From Micromonospora sp. Llam0 (GTDB taxonomy: Bacteria; Actinomycetota; Actinomycetes; Mycobacteriales; Micromonosporaceae): 64,000 bases of DNA. The position numbers and the translations under genes are program-made. Below the pieces are notes generated by a model. That model was given only the letters and a program-made list of their open reading frames with translations. It was not told the DNA's origin and did not search any database. Positions 31,362-38,602 of this stretch are shown here, in pieces. Numbering within the stretch: position 1 is the stretch's first letter; every line of letters begins with the position of its first letter. The stretch spans positions 3,658,001-3,722,000 of the forward strand of contig NZ_RJJY01000001.1 of NCBI RefSeq assembly GCF_003751085.1. The letters are read 5' to 3'.

Positions 31362-31854
31362 GGCTCCTCCCTTCGTCGCCGCTGGTGGTCAGGTGTACGG
31401 CCAACGCCTTGCGGCCCCGGGCCAGCCAGGTCTTGATCGTGTTCGGGCTGGTGCCGGTCTCCGCGGCGATCTCGGCGACGCTCAGGCCGACCAGGTGGTG
31501 CAGCACGACGGCCCGGCGCTGGTCGACGCCGAGCCGGCGCAACGCGTCGACGATCGCGACGTGGTCGGCCGACACCTCGTCGACCTGGTGGCCGTTGGCG
31601 TCGCGGCGGTGGGCGCGCAGCCGGTTCACCGCCTTACGCCAGGAACTCACCGCGATCCGGTACGCGACCGTGCGTACCCAGGCTTCGGGGCTGTCACAGT
31701 CGCGCACGGACCGCCACCGGTCCCACGCGCGGGCGTACGCCTCGGCGACCGCGTCCTCGGCGTCGGCCCGGTTGCCGAGCACCACGGACAGGTGTCCGAG
31801 CACCCGTTGGGCGGACCCGGCGTAGAAGGCGTCGAACTCGTCGGCGTCACGCAT
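31351..31854 (-). CDS. ECF RNA polymerase sigma factor (SigE-like)
   Basis: 167 residues from the ATG at 31854 (GGTGGAG ribosome binding site). Sigma-2: FDAFYAGSAQRVLGHLSVVLGNRADAEDAVAEAYARAWDRW; sigma-4: LRRLGVDQRRAVVLHHLVGLSVAEIAAETGTSPNTIKTWLARGRKAL with a clear HTH. The 11-bp overlap with the membrane protein gene points to a sigma/anti-sigma pair. The lipoprotein gene just upstream may be a further signal component. Confidence 0.9.
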   Translation of the reverse strand: MRDADEFDAFYAGSAQRVLGHLSVVLGNRADAEDAVAEAYARAWDRWRSVRDCDSPEAWVRTVAYRIAVSSWRKAVNRLRAHRRDANGHQVDEVSADHVAIVDALRRLGVDQRRAVVLHHLVGLSVAEIAAETGTSPNTIKTWLARGRKALAVHLTTSGDEGRSRAI

Positions 31855-31894
31855 CCGTCGTGCTCCACCCGTCACCTGATCGTTCCTCCGGCGG

Positions 31895-32551
31895 TCAGCT
31901 GGTCGGTGCCGGCCCGTTGTCGTTGAACCGGAACCCGTCCGGGGTCGGCGAACCGTCACCCTGCTCCTCCAGGATCAGCCCGGAGCGGGATGAGTGGCGC
32001 AGGTACGCCGAGCTGTTGCTGATCATGAATATGTCGTCGGCGCCGGTGCCGCCCGCGACGATATCGAACCGCTGCCGGGGGTCCCCGGCGTCGCAGGCCG
32101 CACCCTCGACCGACAGCGATCCCCCGTCTCCCGGGTCGCGCACCCGCCAGCAGACCGGGCCACCGGCACCGGCGCCGCCACCGGTCCCCTGGTACGACTC
32201 GATCAGGAACAGCCGCCCCTGCAACGGGACCGCGACGAACAACTGCCGGCCCTCGTCGCCGTCGACCTCGGCCAACCGTCCGTCGTCGGTGATCGACAGC
32301 CCGGACTCGAACCCCTCAGCCCGCACGATGGTGACCTGCCGGGTGCCGGACAGCACCTGCGGCAGACCGCCCGCGGGTGCCGTCGGCTCCGGCGGCGGCG
32401 CCAGGCTGCCGGTCGGGGTCCCGGTCACCGTCGTCGGGTCCGGGTCGGACGTCGGCGTCGCGTCACCGGCCGGTGCGGTCGTGCCGCACGCCGCCACCGC
32501 GCCGGCCAGCACGGCGATTCCCAGACCCGTGATCCATCGGCTCGTCACCAC
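31895..32551 (-). CDS. lipoprotein paralogous to the sigma-partner ectodomain
   Basis: 218 residues, lipobox signal ITGLGIAVLAGAVAACG. After a Thr/Pro linker the domain RQVTIVRAEGFESGLSITDDGRLAEVDGDEG, CWRVR, DPRQRFDIV, FMISNSSAYLRHSSRSGLILEEQGD, FNDNGP aligns with the ectodomain of the 30573-31361 protein. No known family is recognised; the repeated 'RQRF ... SAYLxHS ... GLILEExGD' suggests a beta-trefoil or similar ligand-binding fold. Placed before the sigma gene, it could present or compete for the same ligand. Confidence 0.6.
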   Translation of the reverse strand: MVTSRWITGLGIAVLAGAVAACGTTAPAGDATPTSDPDPTTVTGTPTGSLAPPPEPTAPAGGLPQVLSGTRQVTIVRAEGFESGLSITDDGRLAEVDGDEGRQLFVAVPLQGRLFLIESYQGTGGGAGAGGPVCWRVRDPGDGGSLSVEGAACDAGDPRQRFDIVAGGTGADDIFMISNSSAYLRHSSRSGLILEEQGDGSPTPDGFRFNDNGPAPTS

Positions 32552-32678
32552 GTCCTCACCCTCATCCGCCTGTCGGTGACCCGGCGGCGACGGCTACCCG
32601 CCCACCGCTGCCGGGGGTCCCGGTCGATGTTTCCGATTCGACCGACATCCCCCAGACGTGTGGCGGAGGCACCCGGTT

Positions 32679-33356
32679 TCAGCGGTGCCGGAAAACTTCC
32701 CGGCAGGCGCGGTCGGCCAGGCGGGTCGTCTCCGGCAGCCGGTAGTGGGGCGTCAGGCGCAGGGTGACCCCGGTCGTCTGGGTGATGTCGATGAGATGCC
32801 CGGCCGACACGTACACCGGTTTGACGCCGGTGCGGGTGCGCAGCGCCCGGCCGACCACCTCACCGCCGTCGACCAGGTCGGCCCAGCCGCCACGCTCGGG
32901 CGGCACCTCGCCGTGGGTGCTGACGAACGCCGTCTTGGCCACGCCGAACGCCGGGATGCCGGTGACCACGCCCAGGTGGCTGGCCAGGCCGCAGCGGCGC
33001 GGATGCGCGACGCCGTACCCGTCGCAGACCAGCAGGTCCGGGCGGACGGCGAGCTGGTCGAGGGCGGTGAGCAGGACCGGAACCTCGCGGAACGCGAGCA
33101 GGCCGGGAACGTACGGGAAGTCGCAGACGCCGGTCGCGGTCGCGCTGGCCACGACGGACAGGTCGTCGGCCAGGTCGAGCACGACGACGGCGCCGGCGAG
33201 TCGGCCCGCCGCCGCCGAGTCCGATTCGTACGCGACGTCGACGCCGGCGACGAACCTCGGCGGATCGGCCATCGGCTGGTCGACCCGTACCCGGCGGGCC
33301 AGCTCGCGCTGGATCTCGACGGCCTCCCGCTCGGTACGCGGTGTCGCCGCCGTCAT
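32679..33356 (-). CDS. nfi: endonuclease V (deoxyinosine 3' endonuclease)
   Basis: 225 residues from the ATG at 33356. FVAGVDVAYESD holds the first catalytic Asp; VCDFPYVPGLLAFREVPVLLTAL the PYxPGxLxFRE lesion-recognition wedge; LLVCDGYGVAHPRRCGLASHLGV the second Asp and His; YVSAGHLIDI the end of the fold. It nicks DNA one base 3' of hypoxanthine. The ATG overlaps the stop of the small upstream frame. Confidence 0.92.
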   Translation of the reverse strand: MTAATPRTEREAVEIQRELARRVRVDQPMADPPRFVAGVDVAYESDSAAAGRLAGAVVVLDLADDLSVVASATATGVCDFPYVPGLLAFREVPVLLTALDQLAVRPDLLVCDGYGVAHPRRCGLASHLGVVTGIPAFGVAKTAFVSTHGEVPPERGGWADLVDGGEVVGRALRTRTGVKPVYVSAGHLIDITQTTGVTLRLTPHYRLPETTRLADRACREVFRHR

Positions 33357-33538
33357 CGCGGCCCCGTCCCGTGCGTGGCCGGCGGAAACGGCAGCATCGC
33401 GCCGAGCGCCCCGGTCGTGTCGACGTCGTCGGACGGCCGCAGCCCGCTGCCGTCCTGGTGGGTGCCGCGTCCCCACTCGTCGCGGGCGTCGAGCCACGAC
33501 GCGTACAGCTCGATGGTGGGTGCGATCAGCTCAGGCAC
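33353..33538 (-). pseudogene. N-terminal fragment of a GNAT-type protein
   Basis: 61 residues. MPELIAPTIELYASWLDARDEWGRGTHQDGSGLRPSDDVDTTG resembles the first 45 residues of a class of actinomycete GNAT acetyltransferases; the remainder (GALGAMLPFPPATHGTGPR) does not continue the fold. The stop overlaps the endonuclease V start (ATGA), so the fragment could persist only as a coupling leader. Confidence 0.4.
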
Positions 33539-33556
33539 GTCGGCAGACTACGCGGC

Positions 33557-34021
33557 ATGGCAATCCGTATCCGCCCCGTCGATCGGCACGACACGGCCCG
33601 GCTCGTCGTCCTGCTGGATCAGCTCGGCTACCCCACCGATGACGCCGATGTCCACGAACGTCTGACCTACTGGCTGCACGACCAGGCCAGCGTGCTGCTC
33701 GGCGCCGATGACGCCGGCGAGCTGATCGGAGTCGCCGCCCTGCATGTGTGTCCGATATTGGAGAGGACCGGCAGGTTCGGCCGGGTCGTCGCCTTGGTCG
33801 TCGACGACCGATACCGGGGGCAGGGCGTCGGGCGTTCGCTGCTGACCGAGGTCGAGCGTCGGGCCCGAGCCGCCGGTTGCATCATGATGGAGGTGACCAG
33901 CAGCGTTCATCGGGACGCGGCGCACCGGTTCTACGCGGGTCTCGGGTATGAGGACACGGTGGACAGGTCTCGACGATTCATCAAGCCCCTACCACCTGCC
34001 GGGGAGAGCCCGCGCAGGTAG
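33557..34021 (+). CDS. GNAT-family N-acetyltransferase
   Basis: 154 residues from the ATG at 33557. MAIRIRPVDRHDTARLVVLLDQLGYPTD opens a typical GNAT; RFGRVVALVVDDRYRGQGVGRSLLTEVERRAR is the acetyl-CoA loop (R-x-x-G-x-G/A) and AHRFYAGLGYED the closing motif. The substrate cannot be told. Confidence 0.9.
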   Translation: MAIRIRPVDRHDTARLVVLLDQLGYPTDDADVHERLTYWLHDQASVLLGADDAGELIGVAALHVCPILERTGRFGRVVALVVDDRYRGQGVGRSLLTEVERRARAAGCIMMEVTSSVHRDAAHRFYAGLGYEDTVDRSRRFIKPLPPAGESPRR

Positions 34022-34146
34022 CCCGTCCGGCGACCCGGAAACAGGTCCAGGCCGAGGGCACCGAGCAGCAGGTACGCGGTCGTCGGCTCGCCCACCGCCT
34101 CTCCCTGCCCTGTCGTTGTGCCACCCGACCAGCTTGACCGCAGGGC

Positions 34147-34278
34147 TCAGACCCTCGGCGGTGGCGGGGTGGTGGTCAGTTCGCCGCACTTGGGGCACCA
34201 GCGGCTCTTGACCCGGAACGAGAACAGCCCGGCCAGGTAGCCGAGCACCGCAGCGCTGGTCAACGCGCAGACATCCAT
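34147..34278 (-). CDS. 43-residue membrane micro-protein with a CPKCG motif, copy 2
   Basis: MDVCALTSAAVLGYLAGLFS, then FRVKSRWCPKCGELTTTPPPPRV: one hydrophobic helix, basic turn, CxxC knuckle and Thr/Pro tail. Near-identical to 8867-8995, including the GAGAAGGAACAGGAT ribosome binding region before the ATG. The two loci share little else, so the gene itself was copied or independently retained. No function is known. Confidence 0.65.
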   Translation of the reverse strand: MDVCALTSAAVLGYLAGLFSFRVKSRWCPKCGELTTTPPPPRV

Positions 34279-34339
34279 ATCCTGTTCCTTCTCTCCAGGG
34301 CGGGCAAGACATGACTCCGGTCGGCAGCGACGGCTCGGC

Positions 34340-34699
34340 TCACCCGGCCGGGGGCGGCGTCGGGTCGGCAGCCCGTCGCCGACGGTCGATCCAGGAGGCA
34401 CGCAGCGACAGCCAGCTCGACGGGCCTCGGGCGTACACCTCGGTCAGCAGGGATGCGAAGACCTCGCGCCGCCGGTCGGCCGGCAGACGGGGCCGGGCCA
34501 GCTGTGGTTGCCGGGCGGCGGCCCGGTCCCACATCAGGGTTTCGGCGTGCAGGGCGTCGATCTCGTTGCGGCACGCACCGGTGCACCGGTAGACGCGGGT
34601 GGCGGCACGGACGGCCGGGGTCATCGGGGTTCGGCAGTCCGCGCAGTGGATCAGTGCGGCCAGTGGGTATCCGGCCGGGTCGGGGTAGTCGACCATCAT
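34340..34699 (-). CDS. zinc-ribbon protein, recombinase-ribbon-like
   Basis: 119 residues (ATG at 34699 or 34696). LIHCADCRTPMTPAVRAATRVYRCTGACRNEIDA gives C-x2-C ... C-x3-C, similar to the beta-ribbon of large serine recombinases but without their catalytic domain. Similar small proteins are common singletons in Micromonosporaceae, often next to GPP34 and XRE genes as here. Function unknown. It starts 15 bp past the GPP34 stop and is probably co-transcribed. Confidence 0.6.
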   Translation of the reverse strand: MMVDYPDPAGYPLAALIHCADCRTPMTPAVRAATRVYRCTGACRNEIDALHAETLMWDRAAARQPQLARPRLPADRRREVFASLLTEVYARGPSSWLSLRASWIDRRRRAADPTPPPAG

Positions 34700-34713
34700 C
34701 AGCCGCCGCCCGG

Positions 34714-35352
34714 TCAGCCACGGTGGGCGGCAACGGTGCGACCGAGTGCCGCGCGGGTCTGCCGGGCCAGGTCGACGATCGGCGGCCAGCCGTGGCCGAC
34801 GAGGGTGCGCAGGTCGTCGTAGGCGTGCGGCGGCGCACCGTTGAGGATGTGCCGGTCGAGGCCGCAGGCCCAGGTCAATGCCGCCAGACCCTGATCGGTG
34901 ACGTGGAGGCGGCGGCGGGTGCGCAGCGCGGTGGCCAGCCGGACGGCGGGCCAGCCGGCGGTGTTCATGTCGGTGGGCACCCACCGTTCGCCGCGCTCGA
35001 CGAGGCGACGGCGGGTCACTTCCCGGCGTACGTGGCCGGCGCGGGCCAGTCGGGTGGCGACCTGCCGGACCGCGGTTTCGCTGAGCAGACCGACCCAGGT
35101 CTTCACCGGTTGCGGGGTCGGCGCGGCGCTGATCTGGGCGAGGATGCCGTGCACCAGGTCGTCGGGCGGGGCGACGGTCGCGCCGACGACGACCAGGCCG
35201 CGGCGCACGGCGATCCGCTGCGGGTAGAGCAGTTCGGCCAGCAACGCGGCGGCCAGGCCGTGGCTGAGCGCGCGGGGGTGCAGCAACGGTCGGCCGTGCA
35301 ACCGGTGGTGGGCCATCCGGAACAGGTCGTCGGCCAGCGGGTACGTGGACAT
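34714..35352 (-). CDS. GPP34 (GOLPH3/VPS74-like) protein
   Basis: 212 residues. LADDLFRMAHHRLHGRPLLHPRALSHGLAAALLAELL followed by GRI-like beta hairpin (QRIAVRRGLVVVGATVAPPDD), VKTWVGLLSETAVRQVATRLARAGHVRRE and TDMNTAGWPAVRLATALRTRRRL match the GPP34 fold. Eukaryotic members bind phosphoinositide at the Golgi; bacterial copies, abundant in actinomycetes, have no established role. Confidence 0.85.
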   Translation of the reverse strand: MSTYPLADDLFRMAHHRLHGRPLLHPRALSHGLAAALLAELLYPQRIAVRRGLVVVGATVAPPDDLVHGILAQISAAPTPQPVKTWVGLLSETAVRQVATRLARAGHVRREVTRRRLVERGERWVPTDMNTAGWPAVRLATALRTRRRLHVTDQGLAALTWACGLDRHILNGAPPHAYDDLRTLVGHGWPPIVDLARQTRAALGRTVAAHRG

Positions 35353-35443
35353 TCGGCAGACTCCTCGGCAACGTGCTCAGATAAGGGGGCGTGGAACGCC
35401 GCCCGCCGCCACGCCCACCTCGGCAGCGACGACGGGCGGCGGC

Positions 35444-35806
35444 TCAGGTGCGCCAGACGATCAGCAGGTCGTCGGCGTCGGCACCGACGTACACCTGATC
35501 GATGGCCTCGCCGATCACTTCGGCGTCGGTGCGAGGCGGCGACACAGCGGCCAGGTCGGGGCGGCGGCGGGCGACGGACAGGCCGACGAGGCGCTCGACC
35601 CGGCCCGCGTCGACCGGGCCCAGCCGGCACCCACACGGCCCCCGGTACGCCCGACCGCCGTCAGCGGTCCGCAACGGCTGCAGCCGCCGCCCACACGCCG
35701 CGCACACCAGGACCCCACGCAGCGGCCACCGGTCGGACGTGTCGCCGCGCTCGGGTTCCCCGACCGGTTGGCCGTCTTCGGGCAGGTCAGAGCGCAGCGA
35801 AGGCAT
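35444..35806 (-). CDS. second zinc-ribbon protein, recombinase-ribbon-like
   Basis: 120 residues from the ATG at 35806. RWPLRGVLVCAACGRRLQPLRTADGGRAYRGPCGCRLGPVDAGRVERLV carries two C-x-(x)-C knuckles in the arrangement used by serine-recombinase ribbons. The remainder is a short helical tail (RTDAEVIGEAIDQVYVGADADDLLIVWRT). No catalytic serine domain is nearby. It lies upstream of GPP34 on the same strand, 91 bp apart. Confidence 0.6.
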   Translation of the reverse strand: MPSLRSDLPEDGQPVGEPERGDTSDRWPLRGVLVCAACGRRLQPLRTADGGRAYRGPCGCRLGPVDAGRVERLVGLSVARRRPDLAAVSPPRTDAEVIGEAIDQVYVGADADDLLIVWRT

Positions 35807-36045
35807 CGAAGGACTCCTACGGGTGCACGAGGTTGACCGGCGACGGAACGGGTGCCACCGGCACAGAGGACTGAAAATCACAGATCGTCGCGATCCAGTA
35901 ACTCGCTTGGATCGACAGTGGCACGCCGAATCTGGTCCGTCAATTCTTCCATGGAAAAATCTTGAGACCATCTCGATCGGTCGGCCTTAATGATCAAAAT
36001 GAATCGCGCTAGCCTGGTTGCGCTGACAGGCATGGATGGTCCAAG

Positions 36046-36939
36046 ATGGCGGAATCCACCTCACCCACTGTGGAGGCAGACGTGCCCAAGGTCGTCGGTC
36101 CAACCATCCCGCGCTGGCAGCTCGGCGAGGAGCTCACCCGCCTACGCCGCGCCGCCAACCTCACCGAGGCAGTCGTCGCCGACAAACTCGGCTGCTCCGA
36201 GTCGAAGATCAAGAAGGTCGAAGCCGGCTACGTCGGCACCAACCGCGCCGAGCTGATGGTCATGCTCGACATGTACGGCGTCACAGACGAGGCCGCCCGC
36301 AACGACATGATCGAGTTGCAGAAGCGCGGCAAGGAACGCGGCTGGTGGTCCAAGTTCGGCATGGTGCCCCAGCAGTTCGCGACCTTCCTCAGCCTGGAGT
36401 CCTCGGCGACCAGCATCCGCGTCTTCGAGCCGCTGATCGTCCACGGGCTCCTGCAGACCGAGGACTACACCCGAGCGATCGTCTCGACGCATCTGCCGAA
36501 CGCGACCGCCGAGGAAGTCGAACGGCAGGTGCAGATCCGCCGCGCCCGCCAGGAGCGGATCTTCGCGGACCCGCCGCAGACCTGGATCATCCTCGACGAG
36601 GCGGTCCTGCACCGCCGGGTCGGCGGCACCGGCGTGCTGAGCGTCCAGCTGGCCCACATCCTCGACACCGTCAAGGCTGCTCCGTGGCTCACCCTCCAGG
36701 TCGTCCCGTACAGCCACGGCAGCTACCCCGGTGAGCTCGGCGCGTTCACGATCTTCGACTTCGAGGAGGACATCCACTCCCCCGTCGTCTACGTGGAAGG
36801 CCAGGCCGGCGGCCTCTATCTCGAACGTGACGCGGACCTGCGTCGGTGTAACCTGGCGTACAACCACATCACGGCCGCCGCGCTCAGCCCACCCGAGAGC
36901 GCCAAGCTGATCACCGCCCTGACCCGCGCCACGGGTTGA
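36046..36939 (+). CDS. XRE-family regulator with DUF5753
   Basis: 297 residues. HTH at about residues 25-80 (QLGEELTRLRRAANLTEAVVADKLGCSESKIKKVEAGYVGTNRAELMVML) followed by DUF5753 (FEPLIVHGLLQTEDYTRAIVSTHLPNATAEEVERQVQIRRARQERIF; LTLQVVPYSHGSYPGELGAFTIFDF). These pairs with DUF397 resemble BldB/WhiJ-type developmental switches or TA-like regulators. The DUF397 gene follows directly. The AT-rich 60 bp before the start probably hold the promoter. Confidence 0.92.
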   Translation: MAESTSPTVEADVPKVVGPTIPRWQLGEELTRLRRAANLTEAVVADKLGCSESKIKKVEAGYVGTNRAELMVMLDMYGVTDEAARNDMIELQKRGKERGWWSKFGMVPQQFATFLSLESSATSIRVFEPLIVHGLLQTEDYTRAIVSTHLPNATAEEVERQVQIRRARQERIFADPPQTWIILDEAVLHRRVGGTGVLSVQLAHILDTVKAAPWLTLQVVPYSHGSYPGELGAFTIFDFEEDIHSPVVYVEGQAGGLYLERDADLRRCNLAYNHITAAALSPPESAKLITALTRATG

Positions 36940-36956
36940 CCGACGAGGAGCAGCAC

Positions 36957-37166
36957 GTGACCCCCGACCTCGACCTCAGCACTGCTGTCTGGCGCAAGAG
37001 CAGGAAGTCATCCGCGAACGGCGGCTGCGTCGAGGTCGCCAACCTGGGTCAGGCGTACGCGCTCCGCGACTCGAAGAACCCGGACGGCCCGGTCCTCATC
37101 TTCACCCCCGAGGAGTGGGACTGCTTCCTCGACGGCGCAGAAAAGGGCGAGTTCCGCCAACTCTGA
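36957..37166 (+). CDS. DUF397 protein paired with XRE-DUF5753
   Basis: 69 residues from the GTG at 36957, chosen because GAGGAG lies 6 bp before it; a TTG at 36936 overlapping the XRE stop would add 7 residues. AVWRKSRKSSANGGCVEVANL and YALRDSKNPDGPVLIFTPEEWDCFLDG are the DUF397 signatures. It probably acts with, or antagonises, the upstream regulator. Confidence 0.9.
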   Translation: MTPDLDLSTAVWRKSRKSSANGGCVEVANLGQAYALRDSKNPDGPVLIFTPEEWDCFLDGAEKGEFRQL

Positions 37167-37258
37167 CCGCGACCTGCGGACGAACTACCCGCAGTGGCAG
37201 ACACCGTGCCGGCGAGCCGGCTGCACCACCGGCCAGCCCGTACGCGTCAGCGTCGCCA

Positions 37259-37816
37259 ATGATCATCCGCCGCGCACAGCTCAGCGACGTCGACGTCATC
37301 ATGAGCTGGCGACGCGAACGGGAGGCGTGGCTCGCAGCCCGGGCAGAAGACCAGTGGTCGATCCCACTACCCCGGTCCGCCGTCGCCGCGACCGTGTCCG
37401 CAGGTCAGACCTGGATGGTCTTCGACGGTGAAACCCCGGCCGCGACCATCACCCTCACCGCCTACGTTGACGTCGACGGGCTCTGGAAACCGGACCGCGA
37501 CCCCGAAGCCCTCTGGTACCCCGAGGACGACCCAGCAGACGCGCTCTACGCCGCGAAGATGATGCTCCCGCTTGAACGAGCCGGCGACGGCATCGGCACC
37601 GAACTGCTCGATTGGGCCGCCGGCCGAGCATACGACGCCGGCCTCACCTGGCTACGCCTCGACGCATGGACCACAAACCCACGACTACACAGCTACTACC
37701 GGCGACGGGGATTCCGACACGTCCGCACCATCTCCACCCGCGTCAGCGGAGCCTGCTTCCAACGCCCCGCCCAGCCTTACGAACCCGGCCGCCGACTCAA
37801 ACTCGACACTGGATGA
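37259..37816 (+). CDS. GNAT-family N-acetyltransferase
   Basis: 185 residues from the ATG at 37259. MIIRRAQLSDVDVIMSWRREREAWLAARAEDQW, the acetyl-CoA region LERAGDGIGTELLDWAAGRAYDAG and the closing LHSYYRRRGFRHVRTI. The last residues become Pro/Arg-rich. Substrate unknown. Confidence 0.85.
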   Translation: MIIRRAQLSDVDVIMSWRREREAWLAARAEDQWSIPLPRSAVAATVSAGQTWMVFDGETPAATITLTAYVDVDGLWKPDRDPEALWYPEDDPADALYAAKMMLPLERAGDGIGTELLDWAAGRAYDAGLTWLRLDAWTTNPRLHSYYRRRGFRHVRTISTRVSGACFQRPAQPYEPGRRLKLDTG

Positions 37817-37888
37817 GATGATTCGCCAGGAAACCGGACGCCATCGCACTAGCACTTTGATATAGCGCAAGACGTTGAAGGGCACCAT

Positions 37889-38602
37889 CTATCGAACTTG
37901 AGCAATTAAGCTCGCAATTCTTTCACGAACACCTTCGCCCGTCGCCCAAAATTTCGCAAACGAAGGAACTCCGCCGTTTAATAGATTCCATACATCTGTT
38001 GCGTAGACCATCGCTGAATCACCAGCGAGCCAGTAGGAATGAAGCCCGGAAGCCTCCGACACAATCTCCAGTCCCAGCCCTTCTTCGGCGCGGAGCACCT
38101 CTATAGCCATCAGCGCAGTTCCGCTATTCAAATAGAGTTGACCCTCGAGACCTAGCGCATCAGCAACCGAGAACATCGCATCACATTCGATCAGACAGTC
38201 AAGGCCACCGAACTCCTTCACCCCAGAAGAATCCAAACCAACCTCGACTGCTCCATCGATCTTGACGGAAGCACCAACCGGGCTTCCCGTTTCTACCGCG
38301 TACGATATCTCCAGCTCCTCATCCACGTCTCCAGGGTCACAAGATGGGGCAAAAATGACATCAGACTGGAAAAACCCACTTGCATAGGAGAGGCCGCCGT
38401 ACCGCGCCTGCAAGCGATCCAACAGATCCACTATCGCGTCATTCGAGTCGCCATAGATCTTCACAATTTCTCGCCGAAGAATCTCTCCGGTCAACCCTCT
38501 TTCAAAGTCAACCCGTCGCGACAACGTCCGAAGAAAACGGGCCGCGCGCCCAGAGAGCCCTGCAGGCGAGTCAACAATATAAGCGCTTACCGTCGCACTC
38601 AT
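37889..38602 (-). CDS. putative immunity protein for the RHS deaminase-like toxin
   Basis: 237 residues from the ATG at 38602, preceded by GAGAGG. MSATVSAYIVDSPAGLSGRAARFLR starts a mixed alpha/beta acidic protein (VDEELEISYAVETGSPVG; LRAEEGLGLEIVSEASGLHSYWLAGDSAMVYATDVWNLL). No Pfam-type family is recognised. It directly follows the toxin tip and is acidic and A/T-richer than the RHS body, as is usual for tip/immunity cassettes. There is no stop between the toxin frame and this ATG, so it is also readable as a fusion. Confidence 0.55.
   Translation of the reverse strand: MSATVSAYIVDSPAGLSGRAARFLRTLSRRVDFERGLTGEILRREIVKIYGDSNDAIVDLLDRLQARYGGLSYASGFFQSDVIFAPSCDPGDVDEELEISYAVETGSPVGASVKIDGAVEVGLDSSGVKEFGGLDCLIECDAMFSVADALGLEGQLYLNSGTALMAIEVLRAEEGLGLEIVSEASGLHSYWLAGDSAMVYATDVWNLLNGGVPSFAKFWATGEGVRERIASLIAQVR

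Noticed and set aside
34340..35806. Serine recombinase remnants
   Set aside because: Only the ribbon-like zinc knuckles are present in two separate intact small genes; no resolvase domain or decay is visible.
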